Positions 1-5,881 are shown, counted from the first letter of the stretch. The stretch: 9,110 bases of DNA from Fimbriiglobus sp. (GCA_025352585.1 JANXTD010000275.1:1-9110), one strand, 5' to 3'. Program-made: numbers and translations. Notes: generated by a model from the sequence alone, not told the origin.

Positions 1-69
1 CGCCGCCTCGTACAGGTCGCGCAGCATCTCGGCCGACACGTTGTCCGGCGTCACCAGTTCCGTCGCCAT
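1..69 (-). CDS. Unidentified protein, N-terminal 23 residues only
   Basis: The minus strand opens with ATG at 69 and reads without a stop to the window edge, giving MATELVTPDNVSAEMLRDLY and three further residues. An AGAGG ribosome-binding site (plus-strand bases 77-81) sits 7 bases before the ATG, and a plausible promoter lies just upstream. The visible residues show no signal peptide or membrane segment, and the second half looks helical and acidic, so the protein is probably cytosolic. The fragment is too short to assign a family. The gene is divergent from the carrier-toxin gene starting at 241, with 171 bases between the two start codons. Confidence 0.6.
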   Translation of the reverse strand, partial: MATELVTPDNVSAEMLRDLYEAA

Positions 70-93
70 GCGCGGGCCTCTGCGGGAAGGGGC

Positions 94-122
94 AAGTTAC
101 GCGGCGCGAAGCGGCGGGGCAA
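94..122 (-). promoter_or_regulatory. Promoter for the minus-strand gene starting at 69
   Basis: On the minus strand TTGCCC (plus-strand bases 117-122) and TAACTT (94-99) are separated by 17 bases, which fits a housekeeping-sigma promoter. Transcription would begin near base 87, leaving a leader of about 18 bases that contains the AGAGG ribosome-binding site. This is inferred from sequence only. Confidence 0.45.
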
Positions 123-150
123 GCCGACCCGGAAAAGCGGGAGAATCCGC

Positions 151-180
151 TTGACCTGCCGCGGGCGGGGCCGCTAAGCT
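151..180 (+). promoter_or_regulatory. Candidate promoter for the carrier-toxin gene
   Basis: TTGACC at 151-156 is a good -35 element. TAAGCT at 175-180 is a weaker -10 after an 18-base spacer. Transcription would start near 187, just before the 15-base tandem repeats, so those repeats would lie in the mRNA leader. The -10 match is modest. Confidence 0.4.
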
Positions 181-190
181 TCAAACAATA

Positions 191-240
191 CACCGCTCAG
201 GGGCACACCGCTCAGGGGCACACCGCACCTGGGGCACACC
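191..240 (+). repeat. 15-base tandem repeats in the leader of the carrier-toxin gene
   Basis: CACCGCTCAGGGGCA occurs exactly at 191-205 and 206-220. A variant copy with one inserted base (CACCGCACCTGGGGCA) follows at 221-236, and the start of a fourth unit (CACC, 237-240) abuts the ATG at 241. Every unit carries a GGGG core resembling a ribosome-binding site; the last core (231-234) is 6 bases from the ATG. Copy number could therefore change spacing or the number of ribosome landing sites without touching the coding frame. Confidence 0.85.
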
Positions 241-1587
241 ATGATCCACGCCCGGACTCGCCTGAACTTGGAGTCCTTGGACGACCGGATCGTCCCGGCT
301 ATGGTGTTGCCGGACCCGTCGGAAGTCCTGCCCCTCACGAACCCCGACTCGATCGGAAACAACGCCTACGTTGCCCCTTCTTGGTCCAGCTCCGACTCGT
401 ACCCCAACTACGGCTCCGGGTCCGGTGGCGCGCCCTCGGCGTCCGGCTTCCTGTCGGCCAACGACTCCTACCCCAACAGCGCGTACGGCTCCAGTAGCTA
501 CTCGTACCCGAACAATGCGTACGGCAACGGCTCAGGTTCGGGGTCAGGTGGCGAAGTTTCGGCGCCTGGCTTCCTTTCGGCGAACGACTCCTACCCGAAC
601 GACGCCTACGGCAGCGGGTCTGGGTCGAACAGTGCGAACGCCTCCGTGACCGGCACGGCCGGCGTCGCCTCTTTCGACTTCGGCGGCAGCGGCAACAACT
701 CGTACACTCCTGGCGGAAGCGGCTCGGGGAGTGGCAGCGGCTTCTTGAGCGACCCCGGCACCGGCAACAACTCCTACTCGCTTGGCAGCGGTTCGGGGTC
801 GGGGAGTTCGTCGCCCGGTGACGCCTACGTCGATTCGGCAGCACCGGCTGGCGACGGGCCGGCGTTCGACGTGGGACTGTTTGCCGGCTCTGGCCCCAGC
901 AACTTGGACCTGGTAACGCCTGGCGTGCCCAATTCGGGGGTCAACCCAGGGGTGTGGTTCGGGGGTGAATCCACCGATGCGAGCGTCGATCTCCGGAATG
1001 GCCCCGGTGCCAACGACATCATGGTCGGTTCGGGTATCACGCTAATGGCTAGCGAACCGCCACCCCATCACGGCGCTGTGGGATCTTACTTGAAAACGCA
1101 TGCAGAAAATATGGCGCGCGAAGAGGACATGCGCCGCCAACAAGCGATACAGGACAGGAATGGTCACATTAGGACGGTTATCAACGCCAATCAAAACTGG
1201 ACTCAGGCTGAAAAAGACAAAATCACAGCGCGTGTCGTCGAACTGGCAGAAGCATCGCATTTCCAATGGGGGCATTCTACAGGTACATTTGGCGATTGCG
1301 ACAAGTGGGTAAACGAATATCTGAACTGCACAGGGAAGTTGCAGAGCCAAATAATCGCGGATGGTCTACGCGGATACATTGATGTCGGCCCAGCCGGTTG
1401 GCATAATAAGTATTTTGAATGGCTAGGTGCTGGCCATGCAGCCGTTAGAATCGCACTGTCCGATGGGACGGAGTTTTTTCTCGATGATGGCAACATAGGC
1501 GGGAGTGATCACATGTTTACGGCGGACGAGGTTCCGGGCAAGTACATTCTCTATCACGTTGCACCATTGTTTCCTAAGAAACCCTAG
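241..1587 (+). CDS. Carrier protein with C-terminal Cys-His-Asp domain (candidate polymorphic toxin)
   Basis: This 448-residue protein has three parts. Residues 8-20 (LNLESLDDRIVPA) match the N-terminal motif of planctomycete exported or surface proteins. Residues about 45-190 are low-complexity Gly/Ser/Asn/Tyr sequence with internal repeats, probably a flexible extracellular stalk. After a Pro/Gly-rich joint (220-275) and a charged helix (281-335), residues about 336-448 form a compact domain: Gly-Asp-Cys-Asp-Lys-Trp (Cys353), Gly-His-Ala-Ala-Val-Arg (His399) and Phe-Leu-Asp-Asp-Gly (Asp415/416). The order and spacing resemble papain- or transglutaminase-fold enzymes, including bacterial toxin tips and amidases. 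Codons become AT-rich in this last part. ATG 241 is the start because an in-frame stop lies at 175-177 and the motif follows directly. No standard signal peptide is visible. The toxin role is inferred from architecture and the following small gene; a non-toxic peptidase or cross-linking role is possible. Confidence 0.75.
   Translation: MIHARTRLNLESLDDRIVPAMVLPDPSEVLPLTNPDSIGNNAYVAPSWSSSDSYPNYGSGSGGAPSASGFLSANDSYPNSAYGSSSYSYPNNAYGNGSGSGSGGEVSAPGFLSANDSYPNDAYGSGSGSNSANASVTGTAGVASFDFGGSGNNSYTPGGSGSGSGSGFLSDPGTGNNSYSLGSGSGSGSSSPGDAYVDSAAPAGDGPAFDVGLFAGSGPSNLDLVTPGVPNSGVNPGVWFGGESTDASVDLRNGPGANDIMVGSGITLMASEPPPHHGAVGSYLKTHAENMAREEDMRRQQAIQDRNGHIRTVINANQNWTQAEKDKITARVVELAEASHFQWGHSTGTFGDCDKWVNEYLNCTGKLQSQIIADGLRGYIDVGPAGWHNKYFEWLGAGHAAVRIALSDGTEFFLDDGNIGGSDHMFTADEVPGKYILYHVAPLFPKKP
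391..630 (+). repeat. Internal repeat of the Gly/Ser-rich carrier region
   Basis: The peptide GFLSANDSYPN followed by Ser or Asp and Ala-Tyr-Gly occurs at residues 69-83 and 110-124, an offset of 41 residues or 123 bases. Each copy is preceded by a Tyr-Pro-Asn plus Gly-Ser tract, so the region looks like two and a partial copies of a roughly 41-residue unit. Shorter echoes (Gly-Asn-Asn-Ser-Tyr at 151-155 and 175-179) continue downstream. The pattern suggests growth by tandem duplication. Confidence 0.7.
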
Positions 1588-1674
1588 TTCGCTACGGGTC
1601 GCTGTCAACGTAAAACATTAGTCTCAATTGCTAATTGGCCTATTTGTGATAGCGTCGCGGGTCAGGGGTAAATT

Positions 1675-1989
1675 GTGAATACTATCGGCCCGAAAATACA
1701 TGGCGTTCGGCCGTCGAATGTTGTACTGCGGTTAGCGATATTTTATGCATTTCTTGGAGCCGTAGCATTGTTGGCTACCAGGTCATCTCATGTGTTCGAC
1801 ATCATCAGTTTTCCGTTTGGCTACTTGCCGTGGCTTTACAGCAAGTATTTTGATGAAATCAAATTACAACCTGTAGCCGCAGTGGGATTATACGTCATAT
1901 TGTATTTTATGAATTCTTATCTATATAGTTCAATTAGCTACGCAATATATAGCTTATGTTGTGCTTTGTATCGCGCAAAACTGCCGTAG
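1675..1989 (+). CDS. Small multi-pass membrane protein, candidate immunity protein
   Basis: This gene encodes 104 residues from a GTG start. An AGGGG ribosome-binding site at 1664-1668 lies 6 bases before the GTG. Hydrophobic stretches at about residues 17-35, 66-79 and 82-99, with a weaker one near 41-57, suggest two to four membrane segments. I do not recognise a family. The gene is the most AT-rich in the window and uses ATA and TTA codons that the GC-rich genes avoid, which points to recent acquisition. It follows the candidate toxin by 87 bases on the same strand, the usual position of an immunity gene. If so, it would protect the membrane or cell envelope, or bind the toxin there. Immunity function is inference from position, size and composition; it could equally be an unrelated small membrane protein. 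Confidence 0.7.
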   Translation: MNTIGPKIHGVRPSNVVLRLAIFYAFLGAVALLATRSSHVFDIISFPFGYLPWLYSKYFDEIKLQPVAAVGLYVILYFMNSYLYSSISYAIYSLCCALYRAKLP

Positions 1990-2010
1990 CTCAATTTAAG
2001 TCAGTTTTTT
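1977..2010 (+). terminator. Possible weak terminator after the small membrane-protein gene
   Basis: AAAACTG (1977-1983, overlapping the last codons) can pair with CAGTTTT (2002-2008), and the T-run continues to 2010. The 18-base loop and AT-rich stem make this a weak hairpin. It is suggested because of the T-tract and the change of composition downstream. Confidence 0.3.
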
Positions 2011-2251
2011 AGATTGAGTCGCTTGAGACTTATGACAGTCTATGCCTCCGTCTCATGGCTATGTATTACAGAGAGGTGACGATACATTATTTCGCAGGTT
2101 CGAGGATTCCGAGCGGAAGGACAAAGATCTGATTTCCCAGCGCGATTCGCGGCACAAGGCGGTCGAGAACCCCGGAGTTTTGCCCTTACCCACGCCGCTC
2201 ATCGCGCGGCCGGGGCTATCCCAGCGGAGTGTTCGCTTCCCCGACGGCCCC
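1990..2251. other. Gene-free stretch with inverted repeats
   Basis: No convincing gene is seen here. The first 45 bases are AT-rich with interleaved inverted repeats: CTCAAT (1990-1995) with ATTGAG (2013-2018), TAAGTC (1997-2002) with GACTTA (2027-2032), and AAAACTG (1977-1983) with CAGTTTT (2002-2008). The last pair runs into a six-T tract (2005-2010) and may act as a weak terminator for the small membrane-protein gene. An 11-base palindrome, CGCGATTCGCG, lies at 2141-2151. Composition shifts back to GC-rich at about 2130-2150. Confidence 0.5.
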
Positions 2252-2279
2252 TTGTGCCGCGGCGTGCGGCCCCTATCAT
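2252..2279 (+). promoter_or_regulatory. rimO promoter
   Basis: TTGTGC at 2252-2257 and TATCAT at 2274-2279 are separated by 16 bases. Transcription would begin near 2286, about 34 bases ahead of the ATG at 2320. The promoter overlaps the alternative GTG codon at 2254, which argues against that longer start. Confidence 0.55.
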
Positions 2280-2319
2280 TCTCGGTTGCCGCCCCGCCCC
2301 GCGCCCGAGACTGCGCCTC

Positions 2320-3726
2320 ATGGCTGCCCGCTCGCTGTCCCTCGTCGCCACCGCCCCGACGCACTCCGCCGCGGCCGGCGGCAAGGGGACGTACGCGTTC
2401 ATTAGCCTCGGCTGCCCCAAGAACACCGTCGATAGCGAGCGGATGCTCGGCAAACTCGCCCAGGACGGCTACACCTTCCAGCCGGGGGCCGACGGGGCCG
2501 ATGTCGTCGTCGTCAACACCTGCGGCTTCATCGAGCCGGCCCGACTCGAATCCCTCGGCGTCATCCGCGAGATGCTTGCGCTCAAGTCGTCCGGCCGCGT
2601 CGGCTCGGTGGTCGTCGCCGGCTGCCTGGCCGAGCGTAACCGCGAAATGTTGCTCGAAGAGGTCCCCGGCATCGATCAGATCGTCGGCGTTTTCGGCCGC
2701 GAGGAGATCAGCGCCGCGGTCGATCGCGCGACCCGGCACATCGAAGAGCAGCGCAGCGTCTTCCGGCCGGTCCCCGTGCGGGCGCTCGAAGACACCGCGC
2801 GGTTAAGGATCACGCCGCGGCACTACGCCTACTTGAAGATTAGCGAAGGTTGCGACCGCGTCTGTACGTATTGCGCCATCCCCAAGATGCGCGGCAAGCA
2901 CGTCACCAAGCCGATGGAAGAGGTTCTCGCCGAGGCCCGCGAACTCGTCGCCGACGGCGTGCGCGAACTCATCATCGTCGCCCAGGACGCCACCTATTAC
3001 GGCTTCGACCTGTACGGCCGGCCGCGGCTTGCCGAGTTGCTGACGCAGTTGAACAAGGTCGAAGGCTTGCAGTGGATTCGCCTCCTGTATGCCTACCCCG
3101 AGCACTTCGGCGACGACCTCATCGAGGTGTTGGCCACGTCGGACCGCATCATCCCGTACCTCGACATGCCGTTGCAGCACATCAACGACAGCGTGCTGAA
3201 GCGCATGGTCCGTCGGGTTGATCGCGACAAAACCGTGGACCTGCTCGACAAGTTGCGCGAGCGGGTGTCGGGGCTGGCGATCCGCACGACCTTCATCAGC
3301 GGCTTCCCCGGCGAAACCCAGGAGCAGCACGACGAGTTGAAGCGCTTCCTGACCGAGGCCCGCTTCGAGCGCTGCGGGGTCTTCCCGTACTCGTTCGAGC
3401 CGAACACCCCGGCGGCGAAGCTCGACGGCCACCTGCCCGAGGAGGTCAAGCTGGCCCGCCGCGACGAGCTGATGGCGGTGCAACAGCAGGTCGCGTTCGA
3501 CTTCGCCCAGTCGATGGTCGGCGACGAGACGCCGGTGGTCATCGACCTGGCCGACCCCGAGTTCGCCGGGCACTACCGCGGCCGGACCTACGCCGACAGC
3601 CCGGAGATCGACTGCCTAATCCGCGTGAAGGGCAAGAACCTGCGGCCGGGCGACTTCGTCAAGGTGAAGGTGACCGCGGCCGACGGCTACGACCTCGCCG
3701 GCAAGGCGGTCGGCAAGGCCTGGTGA
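2320..3726 (+). CDS. rimO: Ribosomal protein S12 methylthiotransferase RimO
   Basis: RimO is a radical-SAM enzyme that adds a methylthio group to the conserved aspartate of ribosomal protein S12. This copy has 468 residues, slightly longer than the usual roughly 440. The N-terminal methylthiotransferase domain (about 24-140) holds the three cysteines of the auxiliary iron-sulfur cluster: Cys32 in SLGCPKN, Cys68 in NTCGF and Cys102 in AGCLAE. The radical-SAM domain (about 165-395) has the CxxxCxxC motif at Cys178, Cys182 and Cys185, and the family signatures Ser-Glu-Gly-Cys-Asp-Arg and SGFPGET (327-333). A C-terminal TRAM domain (about 400-465) supplies substrate binding. The ATG at 2320 is preferred over an in-frame GTG at 2254 because a promoter overlaps the latter and the added residues lie outside the family alignment. 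Residues 1-22 are an Ala/Ser-rich extension of no clear role. RimO is preferred over MiaB by the SLGCPKN-type start of the domain. Confidence 0.95.
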   Translation: MAARSLSLVATAPTHSAAAGGKGTYAFISLGCPKNTVDSERMLGKLAQDGYTFQPGADGADVVVVNTCGFIEPARLESLGVIREMLALKSSGRVGSVVVAGCLAERNREMLLEEVPGIDQIVGVFGREEISAAVDRATRHIEEQRSVFRPVPVRALEDTARLRITPRHYAYLKISEGCDRVCTYCAIPKMRGKHVTKPMEEVLAEARELVADGVRELIIVAQDATYYGFDLYGRPRLAELLTQLNKVEGLQWIRLLYAYPEHFGDDLIEVLATSDRIIPYLDMPLQHINDSVLKRMVRRVDRDKTVDLLDKLRERVSGLAIRTTFISGFPGETQEQHDELKRFLTEARFERCGVFPYSFEPNTPAAKLDGHLPEEVKLARRDELMAVQQQVAFDFAQSMVGDETPVVIDLADPEFAGHYRGRTYADSPEIDCLIRVKGKNLRPGDFVKVKVTAADGYDLAGKAVGKAW

Positions 3727-3745
3727 GGTGGGGTGAGGGCGTCAC

Positions 3746-3782
3746 AACCGTCCGGGTCGGGGGTGACGGTTTTGCAAACCGT
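3746..3782 (+). terminator. Alternative hairpins downstream of rimO
   Basis: GACGGTT (3765-3771) can pair with upstream AACCGTC (3746-3752), across a 12-base loop. Its bases ACGGTTT (3766-3772) can instead pair with downstream AAACCGT (3776-3782), across a three-base loop. The two hairpins exclude each other. The region lies 20 bases after the rimO stop and upstream of the next promoter, so a rimO terminator is the simplest reading, though the T-run is only four bases. Confidence 0.45.
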
Positions 3783-3794
3783 TGCCTTGCCGCG

Positions 3795-3822
3795 TTGCGC
3801 CGGTCCCGTTCGGGGCTACAAT
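3795..3822 (+). promoter_or_regulatory. Promoter of the ClpS-like/DUF1801 operon
   Basis: TTGCGC (3795-3800) and TACAAT (3817-3822) are 16 bases apart, and the -10 matches the consensus at five of six positions. Transcription would begin near 3829, giving a leader of about 73 bases before the ATG at 3902. The leader shows no obvious riboswitch fold by eye. Confidence 0.6.
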
Positions 3823-3901
3823 AGGTCGGCCTGCTGCCGTCGCCTTGAGACGTAGCGTAGGCCTGACGAACCGATCGGCACCCCCTCTCCAGAGGCTTGC
3901 C

Positions 3902-4216
3902 ATGTCGACGCCGCCCCCCTTCCGCGGTCCCGAATCCTGGGACTCCGACAACAACGACCCCCGCCCGACCGAGAGCCTGCCGACGCTGGTGCGCTACCGC
4001 GTGGTGCTGCACCGCGTCGCCGGGCAAGGCCTGCTCATGGTCGCGGCGGCCCTGCGCGAGTTGACCCACTACGGCGAGGCCGAGGCGATGTCGCGGATGT
4101 GGCAGGCCCACCACGCCGGCCGCGCGTCGGTACTCGAAACGCACCTCGAGCGGGCGGAACTGTACGTCGAGCAGTTCGCCGCGAAGGGCCTGCGCGCGAG
4201 CCTCGAACCGGCGTGA
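3902..4216 (+). CDS. ClpS-like adaptor protein with altered N-degron pocket
   Basis: ClpS binds the Clp ATPase and delivers proteins with bulky N-terminal residues for degradation. This 104-residue protein aligns without gaps to the ClpS core by eye. Tyr-Arg-Val-Val-Leu (32-36) matches the first strand; Met66 and His70 in the AMSRMWQAHHAG stretch match pocket residues Met62 and His66 of E. coli ClpS; Leu97 and the final Leu-Glu-Pro-Ala match the last strand. The signature Asn-Asp-Asp-x-Thr-Pro-Met is not conserved: the equivalent residues (38-44) are RVAGQGL, so the residues that grip the substrate amino group are gone. Residues 1-28 are a Pro/Asp-rich flexible tail, as in other ClpS proteins. 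AGAGG (3891-3895) lies 6 bases before the ATG. It heads a likely operon with the DUF1801 gene 68 bases downstream. ClpS fold is a confident call; N-end-rule activity is doubtful. Confidence 0.75.
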   Translation: MSTPPPFRGPESWDSDNNDPRPTESLPTLVRYRVVLHRVAGQGLLMVAAALRELTHYGEAEAMSRMWQAHHAGRASVLETHLERAELYVEQFAAKGLRASLEPA

Positions 4217-4284
4217 GCGGGGGGCAGGGGGCCGATCACCGCGAGGCGAGGGGGCGAAGTCACCACGTTCCGGGGGTGCCCACG

Positions 4285-4743
4285 ATGGCGGGCGGGTCAC
4301 TGAAGAAGTCGGCGAAGCCTGTCGCGCAGGCCGACGCGGGGCCAACCCTCCTCGCGGGCGGCAACCCGCAAGTCGCGAAGGCCGACGGCGACGCCCCCGT
4401 GCAGGCCTACCTCGCCGCCATGCCGGGCTGGAAGCGCGAGGTCGGGCAGCGCCTCGACGCGATCGTTGCCCGCGCCGCCCCCGACGTGCGGAAGGCCGTG
4501 CGCTGGAACTCGCCCTTCTACGGCGTCGCGGGCTGGGGCTGGTTCCTCTCCGTTCACTGCGTGACGAAGTACGTCAAGGTCGCCTTCCTCCGCGGCGCGG
4601 CGCTGTCGCCCGTGCCGCCCGGCGAGTCGAAGCAAAAGGAGGTGCGCTACCTCCACATCCACGAGGGCGAACCGATCGACGAGGAACTCGTGGCGAGTTG
4701 GGTCCGCCAGGCCGCGGCGCTGCCGGGGGCCGAGTGCTTCTGA
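4285..4743 (+). CDS. DUF1801-family protein
   Basis: This 152-residue protein has the features of the DUF1801 (YdhG/CyaY-like fold) family: Ala-Ala-Met-Pro-Gly-Trp-Lys-Arg (44-51), a helix ending in AAPDVRKAVRWNSPFYG (64-80), an aromatic segment (Gly-Trp-Gly-Trp-Phe-Leu, 83-88), and a beta segment YVKVAFLRGAAL (96-107). The family is small and cytosolic with no settled biochemical function, although its fold is shared with frataxin-type proteins. Residues 1-37 are a Lys/Ala-rich variable tail. GGGGG (4272-4276) lies 8 bases before the ATG at 4285; an in-frame GTG at 4276 overlaps that site and is less likely. The gene follows the ClpS-like gene by 68 bases on the same strand and has no evident promoter of its own. 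Confidence 0.8.
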   Translation: MAGGSLKKSAKPVAQADAGPTLLAGGNPQVAKADGDAPVQAYLAAMPGWKREVGQRLDAIVARAAPDVRKAVRWNSPFYGVAGWGWFLSVHCVTKYVKVAFLRGAALSPVPPGESKQKEVRYLHIHEGEPIDEELVASWVRQAAALPGAECF

Positions 4744-4825
4744 CGGGGCGCGGGCGGCGCTAACTGCGGGCGTAGGGCTGCGACGTGGCGAGGCCGGGGA
4801 AAGTTCACCCGACGTGGGGGCTACT

Positions 4826-4845
4826 CGGGGGACTGTCGTCCCCCG
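4826..4845. terminator. Bidirectional hairpin between convergent genes
   Basis: CGGGGGAC (4826-4833) and GTCCCCCG (4838-4845) form a perfect 8-base-pair stem with a four-base loop, TGTC. It lies between the stop codons of the plus-strand DUF1801 gene (4743) and the minus-strand exported-protein gene (4864), the expected place for a shared terminator. There is no T-tract on either strand, so termination may need extra factors. Confidence 0.6.
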
Positions 4846-4863
4846 CTCGCCGGGAACCGGGCG

Positions 4864-5388
4864 CTACTTCTTCGCCGGCGCGACCGGCGGGATTACCGGG
4901 ATCGGCGCGGCGGCGGCCGGCGTGGGGATGTCGATCGACTTCACCACGACGTGCGGCTCGGTCTTCTCGCCGACCTTCAACTCGCGCAGCCGCTCGACGT
5001 GGACGCGGGCCACGCCGCCGACGGCCACGTCGGCCATCGTCATCGGCTTGCCGGTGACCGTCTTGACACTCACCGCGTCGCCGAGGTCGTAGGTCACCTC
5101 GACCAGCTTCGTCGTCACCTTCGGGGCCGTGACCGCCCGCGTGCGGGACTTCGTGCTGGGCCGCGGCGTCTTCTGCGCCGTCGTGGACGGCACGACCTCG
5201 GCCACGCTCAGGGTGATCGAGCCGTCGCCGACCTTGACGACGGTCCCGGTCAACTCGCCGAGGTAGGTGTGCGAAACGTTCGGGGCCGGCTCGGACTTGG
5301 CGGCCGGGGGAGCGGGGTCGGCCGCCTGGACGCCGGCGGTGACGAGAATCGCGGCCGCGGCACACGACGCTAGAAAGTGGACCGACAT
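4864..5388 (-). CDS. Exported small beta-rich protein, DUF5666-like
   Basis: This 174-residue protein begins with a signal peptide (hydrophobic 5-20, predicted cleavage Val-Gln-Ala before Ala23), followed by a Pro/Ala/Lys linker. Two beta-rich segments, Thr-Gly-Thr-Val-Val-Lys-Val through Ser-Ile-Thr-Leu-Ser-Val (47-62) and residues 95-134 (Asp-Leu-Gly-Asp-Ala-Val-Ser-Val, then Val-Gly-Gly-Val-Ala-Arg-Val), resemble the small OB- or barrel-like repeats of DUF5666-type proteins. They are split by a basic, Thr/Pro-rich insert (70-93). The tail (156-174) is Pro/Ala-rich. There are no cysteines in the mature part and no catalytic pattern, so it is probably a periplasmic structural or metal- or ligand-binding protein of unknown partner. 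The minus-strand GGAG 7 bases before the ATG supports this start. It lies 88 bases downstream of doxX and may share its transcript. Confidence 0.7.
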   Translation of the reverse strand: MSVHFLASCAAAAILVTAGVQAADPAPPAAKSEPAPNVSHTYLGELTGTVVKVGDGSITLSVAEVVPSTTAQKTPRPSTKSRTRAVTAPKVTTKLVEVTYDLGDAVSVKTVTGKPMTMADVAVGGVARVHVERLRELKVGEKTEPHVVVKSIDIPTPAAAAPIPVIPPVAPAKK

Positions 5389-5476
5389 GGCAAGGCTCCG
5401 GGGGGACCGAGTTTCGACATCATCTTAAGCATCAACCCCGCCCGCGCCTGGTGGTAACGCCGACGCCGTGAAAGAA

Positions 5477-5857
5477 TTACGGCTTCGTGAAGAACGGCCC
5501 GAAGGTGCTGCGGTACGACACGATCAGGAACACCCCCATCGCGGTCAAGGCGACGGCAACGCCCGGCTTGTGGACCAGGAAGATTTCGTACAGTAGGATG
5601 TTGACGATCACCGGCATCAGGAGTGTGAGGCCGAGCGGCACGAACTTGCCCACGAGCAGCAGCAGCCCGCCGACCAGTTCGAGCACCTTGACCACGTCCA
5701 TGATGCCCGAGTCCCCGAGCAACTTGGTGTAGGCCAGCGCGTCCGGCGGCAGCCCCTCCGGCATCGGCTGGGCGAAGAACTTGAGGAAGTGGTTCAGGCC
5801 GAGCACGAAGAACATCAGGCCCAACAGGCTGCGCACGACAATTGTTACGTACTTCAC
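5477..5857 (-). CDS. DoxX-family inner-membrane protein
   Basis: This is a 126-residue protein with four membrane helices at about 4-24, 54-70, 73-92 and 99-115, the standard layout and length of DoxX/DoxD-like proteins. Family-like features include the Arg-Ser-Leu-Leu-Gly-Leu-Met-Phe-Phe start of helix 1, Gly-Leu-Asn-His-Phe (20-24), and ELVGGLLLLVG (60-70) in helix 2. Members are linked to redox or sulfur-stress functions in some bacteria, but most have no assigned role and nothing in this context specifies one. A GTG at 5857 is chosen because the minus-strand GGAG lies 6 bases upstream and the protein starts just before helix 1. A longer in-frame ATG at 5938 would add 27 unconserved polar residues and run into the divergent promoter of the Aas-like gene. 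Confidence 0.85.
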   Translation of the reverse strand: MKYVTIVVRSLLGLMFFVLGLNHFLKFFAQPMPEGLPPDALAYTKLLGDSGIMDVVKVLELVGGLLLLVGKFVPLGLTLLMPVIVNILLYEIFLVHKPGVAVALTAMGVFLIVSYRSTFGPFFTKP

Positions 5858-5881
5858 GCGACTCTCCGGGGGGTTGGCGAC

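Noticed and set aside
335..844. Arg/Ser-rich minus-strand frame opposite the Gly/Ser carrier
   Set aside because: It is the antisense of the Gly/Ser codon repeats and has no ribosome-binding site or recognisable domain.
1628..1655. TTGCTA and TAGCGT, 16 bases apart, as a private promoter for the small membrane-protein gene
   Set aside because: The -10 match is poor and AT-rich sequence offers many such pairs; co-transcription with the upstream gene is as likely.
1623..1996. CTCAATT on both sides of the small membrane-protein gene (1623-1629 and 1990-1996) as target-site duplication
   Set aside because: Seven bases in AT-rich sequence is easily due to chance, and no transposase or terminal inverted repeats are present.
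2093..2120. TTCGAGGATTCC, resembling a tRNA T-arm or an attachment site
   Set aside because: The flanking bases do not form a 5-base-pair T-stem or an acceptor stem, and no integrase is nearby.
2254..2319. GTG at 2254 as a longer rimO start
   Set aside because: It falls inside the -35/-10 promoter region and adds 22 residues with no family support.
2042..2806. Open frame of 254 codons on the plus strand ahead of and overlapping rimO
   Set aside because: Most of it lies out of frame over rimO, it is Arg/Pro/Ser-rich as expected of a GC-rich shadow frame, and its 5' part has no ribosome-binding site.
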